Source of the DNA: Planctomycetota bacterium
Lineage (GTDB): Bacteria; Planctomycetota; Phycisphaerae; Phycisphaerales; UBA1924
Reading direction: 5' to 3'
Assembly: GCA_023434205.1 (NCBI GenBank)
Contig: JAEYTB010000072.1
Location: 1 to 20,916 of the forward strand
Length of the DNA stretch: 20,916 nucleotides
A model generated the notes under the pieces. The model had not been told where the DNA came from, did no database searches, and saw nothing but the letters and a program-made list of their open reading frames with translations. Shown here one piece after another: positions 1 to 6,138 of this stretch (positions are counted from its first letter, which is position 1; every line of letters begins with the position of its first letter). Position numbers and translations under genes: made by a program.

Positions 1-1716
1 CTGCACAAAGCGGGGCGGTTCGTCGCGGCCATGGCCGTCCACCAGATCACCCCCCGCGCCTGGCGGGGGGACGAGGTTGAGCTGGTGCAGACCGTGGCGG
101 CGCGGTGCTGGGAGTCGATCGAGCGGGCCCGGGTGACCCGCGGCCTGCGCGACAGCGAGTTCCGCTACCGCGCATTCATCGCCAACAGCTCCGAGGGGAT
201 CTGGCGGCTGGAGCTGGACCCGCCCATGGACACCACCCTGCCGCTGGATGAGCAGGTGGACTACGTCTACGCGCACGCCCGCTTCGCGGAGTGCAACGAC
301 GTGATGGCCCGGATGTACGGGCTCTCCTCGCCGGAGGAGCTGGTGGGGAAGTCTCTGGAGATGATGCTTCCTTCCCGCGATGCCAGGGCCCGCGCGTACA
401 TCCGCCACGTGCTCGAGTCGGGCTACCGCCTTGCGGATGTGGAGAGCCAGGAGCTGGATGCGCAGGGCAGGACGGTGTACTTCTCCAACAGCATGGTGGG
501 GGTGCTGGATGGGACCCGGCTGCTCCGCGTGTGGGGCACGCAGCGGGACATCACCGCGCGGCGTGCCGCGGAGGAGGAGCTGGCGCGCTACCGCACGCGG
601 CTGGAGACCATGGTCCACGAGCGCACGATGCAGCTGGAGGCCGCGGCGAAGCGGCTGCGTGACAGCGAGCGGCTGGCGAGCATGGGGACGCTCGCCGCGG
701 GCCTTGGTCACGATCTGCACAACGCGCTGCTGCCGCTGCGTGTGCATGTCGAAGAACTGCAGCGCGCCAACCACGATGACGAGCAGGTCCGTCAGAGCGC
801 GGCGGCGATCGGCGCGGTGCTTGGGTATCTCTCGGAACTCTCGCGGGGCATGCGGATGCTGGCGATGGACCCCGGCCAGGAGGGCTCGGCCTCGGTCACC
901 GATGCGGCGAAGTGGGAGGCCGACGCGGGGCGCATCTTCCAGTCGGGGGCGGGGCGGGGCATCGAGGTTTCCACCCGGAGCGAGCCCGGGTGCCCGCCGC
1001 TGGCGATCGCGCCGCACCGGCTCACGCAGGCGGTGTTCAACCTGGTGCAGAACGCACGCGACGCGATCCACAACGTGCGGGGCGAGCGGAGCGGGGGGCG
1101 CATCGAGATCACGCTCGCGCCCGTGGCGGGCGGAGAGGTGGAGGTCGCCGTCCGGGACAACGGCGCCGGGATGACCGAGGAAGTCCGTCGCCGCTGCATG
1201 GAGCCGTTCTTCACGACCCGCACGCGGACGGCGGGGCGGAGCGGGGCGGGCACGGGGATGGGGCTCTCGATCGTGGCGGGGATCATCCAGGGCGCGGGCG
1301 GGCGGGTTGAGGTCGAGTCTTCGGTGGGCGTGGGAACCACGTTCAGGCTGCTGATCCCTTCGGTGCGAGAGGAGTGGCGTGCGCGGCCGGTGGAGCGGCC
1401 GCGGGCGGGCGTTCAGGTCCGCGACCCCCGCCAGCGGGCATTCGTGGCGGCGCTCCTGAGCGCGGGCGGGTGGGACCTTGAGCCTGGGGATAACGGGGCG
1501 GGCGAGCCGCTCCTGCTGGTGACGGATGCGGCCTCCGCGACGCCTGAGCAGTTGCGGAGGTTCGCGCGCCCGCCGCGGGAGGCGCTGGTGCTTGGCGTGG
1601 GGCGGGATGACCACCGGTTCGACGCGGCGGGTGTGAGCATCCACCGTGAGGGCGAGCCGCTGGCGGAAGTGCGAGACATGGTCGGGCGTGTGACCGCGCG
1701 GCTGGCCGGGGGGTAG
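1..1716 (+). CDS. GAF-PAS sensor histidine kinase, 5' truncated
   Basis: Sensor kinase of a two-component system, open at the left edge. The frame reads from base 1, ahead of the first ATG at 31, and residues 1-44 (numbered from base 1) look like the end of a GAF domain (AVHQITPRAW...VELVQTVAARCW), so the real start lies upstream and the ATG at 31 is internal. Residues about 50-190 form a PAS domain that ends in the usual WGTQRDIT, followed by a coiled-coil linker. The dimerisation/phosphoacceptor helix carries GHDLHN with the likely phospho-His at 237, unlike the usual HELRNPL. The ATPase domain has the N box (NARDAI, N351), DNGAGM (386-391) and GTGMGLS (417-423). About 110 residues after the ATPase domain resemble a degenerate receiver (LLLVTD, Asp 509). 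No transmembrane segment is visible, so it is probably cytosolic. The stop is 12 bp from the convergent fabG stop. The signal sensed is unknown. Confidence 0.9.
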   Translation: MHKAGRFVAAMAVHQITPRAWRGDEVELVQTVAARCWESIERARVTRGLRDSEFRYRAFIANSSEGIWRLELDPPMDTTLPLDEQVDYVYAHARFAECNDVMARMYGLSSPEELVGKSLEMMLPSRDARARAYIRHVLESGYRLADVESQELDAQGRTVYFSNSMVGVLDGTRLLRVWGTQRDITARRAAEEELARYRTRLETMVHERTMQLEAAAKRLRDSERLASMGTLAAGLGHDLHNALLPLRVHVEELQRANHDDEQVRQSAAAIGAVLGYLSELSRGMRMLAMDPGQEGSASVTDAAKWEADAGRIFQSGAGRGIEVSTRSEPGCPPLAIAPHRLTQAVFNLVQNARDAIHNVRGERSGGRIEITLAPVAGGEVEVAVRDNGAGMTEEVRRRCMEPFFTTRTRTAGRSGAGTGMGLSIVAGIIQGAGGRVEVESSVGVGTTFRLLIPSVREEWRARPVERPRAGVQVRDPRQRAFVAALLSAGGWDLEPGDNGAGEPLLLVTDAASATPEQLRRFARPPREALVLGVGRDDHRFDAAGVSIHREGEPLAEVRDMVGRVTARLAGG

Positions 1717-1728
1717 GTTCGAGAGGGC

Positions 1729-2478
1729 TCACGTCATCGTCATCCCGCCGTCCACGCAGATCGTCTGCCCCGTGATAAACCCCGCCTCGTCGCTCGTCAG
1801 GTAGCTGACCGCGGCGGCGATGTCGTCGCCGGTTCCCAGGCGCTTGACGGCCATGAGCTTGGTGACGCCGTCCTTGACCTCCTGGGGGAGGTTGTGGGTC
1901 ATGTCGGTCTCGATGAAGCCGGGGGCGACCGCGTTGCAGGTGACGCCCTTGCTGCCCAGCTCGCGGGCGATGGTTTTGGTGAGGCCCAGCAGGCCGCTTT
2001 TGGCGGCGGCGTAGTTGGCCTGGCCGGCGTTGCCGACGACGCCGCTGGTGGAGCTGATGTTGACGATGCGGCCGAAGCGGTTCTTCATCATGGCGCGGGC
2101 GGCGGCGCGGATGGCGACGAACGCGGACTTGAGGTTGGTGTCGAGCACGGCGTCCCAGTCCTCGTCGCTCATGCGCAGGGCGAGGCCGTCCTTGGTGATG
2201 CCGGCATTGTTGACGAGGATGTCGAGGCGGCCGTGCTGCTCGGCGACCTTCTCGACCGCGGCGGCGAAGCCCTTGGCGTCGGCGATGTCCACGACGATGA
2301 CGCTGGCCTTGCCGCCGGCCGACTCGATCTGGGACTTGACCTCGTTAAGCGGGCCCTCGCTGCGGGCGGCGAGGATGACGTGGCGGCCGTCCTTGGCGAG
2401 GCGGAGGGCGATGGACTTGCCAATGCCGCGGGACGCGCCGGTGACGAGGGCGACGCGGGTGGGTTGGGTGTCGGTCAT
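1729..2478 (-). CDS. fabG: 3-oxoacyl-[ACP] reductase FabG
   Basis: NADPH-dependent reduction of 3-oxoacyl-ACP in the fatty acid elongation cycle; cytosolic short-chain dehydrogenase of 249 residues, the normal FabG length. The nucleotide-binding GASRGIG is at 14-20, NNAG at 90-93, the active-site Asn in DTNLKS near 115, the catalytic Ser in NISSTSG near 143, and the YxxxK pair Tyr156/Lys160 in NYAAAKSG. The C-terminal GQTICVDGGMTMT is typical. The ATG is preceded by GGAG (minus strand, 2488-2491) at about 9 nt. It follows a lipoprotein gene and fabD on the same strand, which supports a biosynthetic FabG rather than a generic SDR. A palindromic cluster lies in its 96-bp upstream gap. The next gene downstream is the convergent histidine kinase, so no acpP or fabF follows directly. 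Confidence 0.93.
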   Translation of the reverse strand: MTDTQPTRVALVTGASRGIGKSIALRLAKDGRHVILAARSEGPLNEVKSQIESAGGKASVIVVDIADAKGFAAAVEKVAEQHGRLDILVNNAGITKDGLALRMSDEDWDAVLDTNLKSAFVAIRAAARAMMKNRFGRIVNISSTSGVVGNAGQANYAAAKSGLLGLTKTIARELGSKGVTCNAVAPGFIETDMTHNLPQEVKDGVTKLMAVKRLGTGDDIAAAVSYLTSDEAGFITGQTICVDGGMTMT

Positions 2479-2501
2479 TGAGAGAGACTCCGGGAAAAGA
2501 A

Positions 2502-2539
2502 ATAGGTCCTATAGGACCCAGGGGACCTATACGACCTAT
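2502..2539. repeat. Palindrome cluster upstream of fabG
   Basis: A perfect 14-bp palindrome, GGTCCTATAGGACC, spans 2505-2518. A second pairing is possible between ATAGGTCC (2502-2509) and GGACCTAT (2523-2530), and a third partial arm, GACCTAT, sits at 2533-2539. It lies between the end of the lipoprotein gene and fabG, 24 bp ahead of the fabG ATG. It could be an operator, an attenuating hairpin or a dispersed intergenic repeat; the sequence alone does not decide. Confidence 0.7.
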
Positions 2540-2574
2540 GCAGGAATGCGGGAATCGAGCGTCACCGCGGGGCC

Positions 2575-3405
2575 TCAGCCGCTGCCGGGGATGGTGACGG
2601 GGCCGGCGGGCGTGGGGACCTTGCGCGGGCCGCTGGGAGAGGGGGCCGGCGCATCGGGCGCGGAGGGCGTGGTGGTGGGGGGTGTGTCGGAGCCCACATC
2701 GCCGCTGGGGGGCGTGTAGGTCGGGCCGGAGCTAGCGGCCGAGGTGGCGCGGGCGAGCTCGTAGCTTGAGAACGAGTCAAAGTCGGAGGCCCGCGGCTTG
2801 ATCTCGCCGGTCGAGGGCGTCATGGAGAATCGCCAGCCGTCGCCGCTGCGGCTTGCGTTCCAGCTCACGATGTACGCGCCGCGGGGGTCCTGCACGGCCA
2901 TGTAGATGCTGGCGTTGGTCATGTCCGCGAGCGGGGGCGGCGGCGGGTTGTTGTCGGTGATGTTGACGACGCGCACGGCCTCGATCATCGCGGTCTGCTC
3001 GTCCCAGCTCCCGTCGCCGGTGAGCTGGTCGAGCATGGCCTTGGTGTCCGGGGAGAGCATGCCGGCGAGCTTGTCGGCGTCGCCGCGGGCGAGGGCGTCC
3101 GCGGCCAGGATGACGGCGCGGGCGAGGGTCTCGTCGGTGGGGGCGGCGGCCTGGGGGAACTGGACGCGCCGGTCGGGGCGGAGGGCCTGGATGACAGGGT
3201 CCACCTGGATCGGGTCGGCGGGCTCGGGCGGGGGCGGCGGGGGCGGGGGCGGCGGCGGTGGCGGCTTCTTTTCTTCGCAGCCGGTGATGACAGCGCCGGG
3301 GATCACCGCCAGCGCGACCACGCCCAGTGTGAGCGTGGTGCAGAGCAGGGCGCGGCCGGCGCGGGAGGCCAGCGAGTGGGAACGCAGAGGGGAATGGGTG
3401 GTCAT
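2575..3405 (-). CDS. Proline-rich lipoprotein of unknown function
   Basis: Predicted secreted lipoprotein, 276 residues; I do not recognise a named family. The N-terminus has a basic stretch, a hydrophobic segment (about residues 18-40) and the lipobox ITGC at about 40-43, so the mature protein should begin at Cys43 and be lipid-anchored. Immediately after Cys-Glu-Glu-Lys-Lys comes an uninterrupted run of 13 prolines, a likely stiff spacer. The middle part (about 75-215) looks like a globular domain (LARAVILAADALARGDADKLAGMLSP, then alternating strand-like segments such as YIVSWNASRSGDGWRFSM), possibly of the NTF2/DUF4878 type, but this is only a resemblance. The C-terminal 50 residues are rich in Pro, Ser and Thr. 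The gene starts 18 bp after the fabD stop and lies ahead of fabG, so it is probably cotranscribed. The ribosome binding site is weak. Confidence 0.8.
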   Translation of the reverse strand: MTTHSPLRSHSLASRAGRALLCTTLTLGVVALAVIPGAVITGCEEKKPPPPPPPPPPPPPEPADPIQVDPVIQALRPDRRVQFPQAAAPTDETLARAVILAADALARGDADKLAGMLSPDTKAMLDQLTGDGSWDEQTAMIEAVRVVNITDNNPPPPPLADMTNASIYMAVQDPRGAYIVSWNASRSGDGWRFSMTPSTGEIKPRASDFDSFSSYELARATSAASSGPTYTPPSGDVGSDTPPTTTPSAPDAPAPSPSGPRKVPTPAGPVTIPGSG

Positions 3406-3423
3406 GCCGGGGTTAACCTGGTT

Positions 3424-4389
3424 CTAGGCCGCCGCGGGCGGCGCGTCGTGGGTTTCGACCTTGATGCTCTTGTCGATCCGCCGCATCAGGCCCATGAGTG
3501 TACGGCCCGGGGCGAGCTCAACATAGCTGAAACCGGGGCCGGGTGCCGTCTGGGCGGCCAGCCAGGCGCAGCCCTGGGCCCAGCGGACGGGGCTGGTGAG
3601 CTGCTCGACGAGGCGCTGGCGGATGGTGGAGGGGTCACTGGTGTGGGGCTGGGCGGTGACGTTGGAGACCACGGTGCAGCGGGGGGCCTGGATCGGGGTC
3701 TTGGCGAGGGCCTGTCCCAGCCGTTCCGCCGCGGGGGCCATGAGGGGGGAGTGGAAAGCGCCGGCGACCTGCAGGATCGCGGACTTGAGGCCCAGGCTCT
3801 CGGCGACTTTGGCGGCGCGCTCGCACGCCTGCTTGTGGCCGCTGAGGACGACCTGGCCGGGGGCGTTGAAGTTGGCGCAGACCAAGATCTGCGACCCGCG
3901 GGCCTCGCGGGCGACCTGCTCGGCCTGTTCGTCGGTCGCGCCGATGAGGGCGATCATGCCGCCGCCGCCGCCGGCGGTGGCCTCGGGGGATTCGGCGGCG
4001 TCCTGCATGGCGCGGCCGCGGAGGGTGACGAGTTCGAGGCCGTCGTCGAAGGAGATGGCTCCGGCGATGTGGAGGGCGGTGTACTCGCCCAGGGAAAGGC
4101 CGGCGGTGGCGGCGATGGCCTTGTCCGCGGAGGGCTGCAACGCCCGCCAGCACGCGATGCTGGTGGTGTAGATGGCGGGCTGGCTGATGTCGGTGCGGTT
4201 GAGCGTCTCGGCGGGGCCCTCGAAGCAGAGCCTGGAGAGCGGGGCGCCGAGGCGGTCGCCCAGGAGCTTGTCCGCGGCGGAGAACACGGCACGGGCGGCG
4301 TCGGAATGGTCGAACCACGCCTTGCCCATGCCGACGGCCTGAGCGCCCTGGCCGGGGCAGAGGATGATGGAGCCGGGGGGGAGGGTCAT
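3424..4389 (-). CDS. fabD: Malonyl-CoA:ACP transacylase FabD
   Basis: Transfers malonyl from CoA to acyl carrier protein, supplying extender units for fatty acid synthesis; cytosolic. At 321 residues it matches the usual length of about 310. PGQGAQ lies at 12-17, the nucleophile elbow is GLSLGEY (97-103) with Ser99, the catalytic His is 213 in GAFHSPLM, and NAPGQVVLSG is at 175-184. The elbow reads GLSLG where most FabD proteins have GHSLG, a substitution I associate with planctomycetes. A glycine run (about 140-144) sits where most homologues have a shorter loop. It is the first gene of the fabD-lipoprotein-fabG unit and is divergent from the metallopeptidase gene, with 54 bp between starts. 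There is no strong Shine-Dalgarno ahead of the ATG. Confidence 0.94.
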   Translation of the reverse strand: MTLPPGSIILCPGQGAQAVGMGKAWFDHSDAARAVFSAADKLLGDRLGAPLSRLCFEGPAETLNRTDISQPAIYTTSIACWRALQPSADKAIAATAGLSLGEYTALHIAGAISFDDGLELVTLRGRAMQDAAESPEATAGGGGGMIALIGATDEQAEQVAREARGSQILVCANFNAPGQVVLSGHKQACERAAKVAESLGLKSAILQVAGAFHSPLMAPAAERLGQALAKTPIQAPRCTVVSNVTAQPHTSDPSTIRQRLVEQLTSPVRWAQGCAWLAAQTAPGPGFSYVELAPGRTLMGLMRRIDKSIKVETHDAPPAAA

Positions 4390-4431
4390 AGCGCGGAATG
4401 ATAGAGGAATCGCGGGTGGTTCGTCGGCCGT

Positions 4432-4437
4432 TAGAAT
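4432..4437 (+). promoter_or_regulatory. Possible -10 element of the peptidase gene
   Basis: TAGAAT stands only 6 nt before the ATG at 4444 in the short divergent gap shared with fabD. If used, the transcript would be leaderless or nearly so, which fits the lack of a Shine-Dalgarno here. No convincing -35 box is visible. Confidence 0.3.
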
Positions 4438-4443
4438 GCACCC

Positions 4444-5400
4444 ATGCTTTCGCGGCTGCGAACTCTGCTTGGGTCAAGAGCCGCGCCCGCACCTGGGCCG
4501 GCACTGCCGGTCTTGGATCCTGCGGAGGTTGAGCAGTTGTATTTCACCGCGGAGAAACTGCCGCGGATCGATTGGGTTGCCGCTCACGATTGGATCCAAG
4601 CGAATACTACCCGCGGAGCTCCTGAGGACCTTCGCCGCGCGGTGATGGGCCAGCTTTTCGACCGTATGTGCGCGGTGCTGCCGAGGGTCCACCGTTGCTG
4701 GAGTACCCTGAACGCCGAGTGCATCACCCCCGATCGAGAGTCCATCGTCAGAGGGGTTGGGACGATTGCGGAAACATCGTTCAAAGTCCTCTCTCGCGAC
4801 CTTGCGGTGATCCGCGGCTCGGCTGCGATCCCGCCGATCGCCATTGTCGGCCTGGAGCCGCTGAGTTCCTATGTCGACTTCACCTCGCACTATTACCCGG
4901 ACTCGGGGGAGTTCGCGTCCAGTGCAGGCGTTTACCTCCGCGGCGATCCGACGACATTCCCGATCTTGGCCTTGCCACTGCTGCCCGATGCGAACTTCGG
5001 CAACGTCATCTCCCACGAGCTCACCCACCACGCGCTCGTCGAGTGCAATCTGCCGCTGTGGGTTGAAGAGGGGCTGACGCAGATGTTCGAAGAGCGGGTT
5101 GTCGGCTATTCACACTTTGTCATCAACGCGGAAATGGTTGCACGGCAGCGGGCGCGCTGGCTTCCCAACAACATCGCGGAGTTCCTGGACGCGGCGGTCT
5201 TCCACTCGCCGGTCGATGACACGCAGGAACTCGCGTACCACCTCGCTGAGTGGGTTGTGCGCTCGGAGCTGTCGCGACGGCCAGCGCAGTTCTTTGAGTT
5301 CGCCCGGGCGTGCCGTGAAATGGATGAAGAGGCGGCGTCTCAGCGGGTGTTTGGCCGGTCGTGCGAAGCCTTGGTCCACGGCGTCATTGGAGGGGACTGA
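4444..5400 (+). CDS. Putative HExxH zinc metallopeptidase
   Basis: Uncharacterised 318-residue protein. HELTH at 191-195 in the context VISHELTHHALVE, followed 13 residues later by WVEEGLTQMFEE (Glu208/Glu209), matches the gluzincin layout HExxH...E(E)G of peptidase-MA-like families: two zinc-binding His, a catalytic Glu and a third ligand Glu. A helical C-terminal part (AYHLAEWVVRSEL onward) is also typical of these families. The first 180 residues match nothing I can name. No signal peptide or membrane segment is clear; the N-terminus (MLSRLRTLLGSRAAPAP) is basic and only weakly hydrophobic, so the protein is probably cytosolic. Its codon use is visibly less GC-biased than that of fabD or rarA. 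It is transcribed divergently from fabD and ends 53 bp before the convergent four-helix-bundle gene. The substrate is unknown. Confidence 0.78.
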   Translation: MLSRLRTLLGSRAAPAPGPALPVLDPAEVEQLYFTAEKLPRIDWVAAHDWIQANTTRGAPEDLRRAVMGQLFDRMCAVLPRVHRCWSTLNAECITPDRESIVRGVGTIAETSFKVLSRDLAVIRGSAAIPPIAIVGLEPLSSYVDFTSHYYPDSGEFASSAGVYLRGDPTTFPILALPLLPDANFGNVISHELTHHALVECNLPLWVEEGLTQMFEERVVGYSHFVINAEMVARQRARWLPNNIAEFLDAAVFHSPVDDTQELAYHLAEWVVRSELSRRPAQFFEFARACREMDEEAASQRVFGRSCEALVHGVIGGD

Positions 5401-5452
5401 GTTGAAGATTGCTCATCCGGAGAGCGCTCCGTCGAAGACTTTCGGGCATTCC

Positions 5453-6046
5453 TCAACCATTCGCTGCTAGCGTCAGAATCGATTTGGAACCGCGAGACTC
5501 GATCCGCGCACGGGTCATCGCTTCGCGCAGGCCGCCGTGCTCAAGAAAGTCCTTCTCGAGCCGACGAACCTGGCCGTCCAGCAGGGCGTTGGCCTGCCGA
5601 ATGAGGTTGATTGCGATGTTGGCGATGGTCGCCGCAGGGCGTGTTTCTACGAACACGCGGTAGGTCTCGTACGACTCGCCTTTCCGTGTGCGGGCGCCCA
5701 GCTCGCGGACGTAGAGGGACTCTTTGGAGTCCTTGTCCCAGACCGGCAAGTCTCGGACGCGCAGGAAGTCCTGGTAGTCGATAAGCAGTTCCTCAAGGCT
5801 GGCACGCGCGACGTTGGTCAGCTTGATTTCCATCTCACGTGATGTGAGTCCGGCCTTGCTGCCCTCGGCGATGTTCTGCTTGCCCGAGCGGGCCGCCTGA
5901 ATCATCTGGTCGATGGTGCGATCACCCTTCTCGAGGAACTTGCCGCAGAAGCGGTGCGTGATGTCGTAAATGATCTCGGCTTTGCGGTAGGAAAGAAGGA
6001 AGCGGTAGTCGCGGTGGACAGGCAGGAAGCGATTGGGATCGGTCAC
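5453..6046 (-). CDS. Four-helix-bundle 'suffix' domain protein
   Basis: A 197-residue protein of the S23/Avd-like four-helix-bundle superfamily, of the longer type with a C-terminal suffix domain. Diagnostic stretches are FLPVHRDYRFLLSYRKAEII, IDQMIQAARSGKQNIAEGSK, EIKLTNVARASLEELLIDY, WDKDSKESLY, SYETYRVFVETRP and RLEKDFLEHGGLREAMTRAR. Relatives include proteins encoded within 23S rRNA intervening sequences and the Avd protein of diversity-generating retroelements, but no reverse transcriptase or variable repeat is present here; the function of this subtype is not established. I chose the GTG at 6046 because AGGAGG sits exactly 6 nt upstream; the ATG at 6064 would place that site inside the gene. 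The frame stays open much further upstream, but that part is antisense-frame shadow of rarA. An inverted array of 10-bp repeats follows immediately behind the start. Base composition is lower in GC than the neighbours, which may indicate acquisition. Confidence 0.85.
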   Translation of the reverse strand: MTDPNRFLPVHRDYRFLLSYRKAEIIYDITHRFCGKFLEKGDRTIDQMIQAARSGKQNIAEGSKAGLTSREMEIKLTNVARASLEELLIDYQDFLRVRDLPVWDKDSKESLYVRELGARTRKGESYETYRVFVETRPAATIANIAINLIRQANALLDGQVRRLEKDFLEHGGLREAMTRARIESRGSKSILTLAANG

Positions 6047-6052
6047 AATCTT

Positions 6053-6058
6053 CCTCCT
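6053..6058 (-). promoter_or_regulatory. Shine-Dalgarno AGGAGG deciding the GTG start
   Basis: Perfect AGGAGG on the minus strand, 6 nt ahead of the GTG at 6046. It favours the GTG over the in-frame ATG at 6064, which lies upstream of the site. It overlaps the edge of the 10-bp repeat array. Confidence 0.75.
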
Positions 6059-6132
6059 CTGCATTCCTCTGCGGTCCTCTACGATCCTCTGACTCTGGGG
6101 GGAATGCAGAGGATTGCAGAGGAACACAGAGG
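6056..6132. repeat. Inverted array of 10-bp CCTCTGC repeats
   Basis: The left arm holds four units in strict 10-bp register: CCTCTGC (6056), CCTCTGC (6066), CCTCTAC (6076) and CCTCTGA (6086). The right arm holds the complement in the same register: GCAGAGG (6106), GCAGAGG (6116) and ACAGAGG (6126). A 12-bp perfect stem joins CCTCTGCATTCC (6056-6067) to GGAATGCAGAGG (6101-6112). It fills the gap between rarA and the four-helix-bundle gene, both on the minus strand, and could act as a transcript hairpin between them. Confidence 0.8.
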
Positions 6133-6138
6133 AGAAGA

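Noticed and set aside
5453..6046. Diversity-generating retroelement suggested by the Avd-like protein
   Set aside because: No reverse transcriptase, template repeat or variable repeat is visible within the window, and the subtype with a suffix domain is not the DGR accessory protein.
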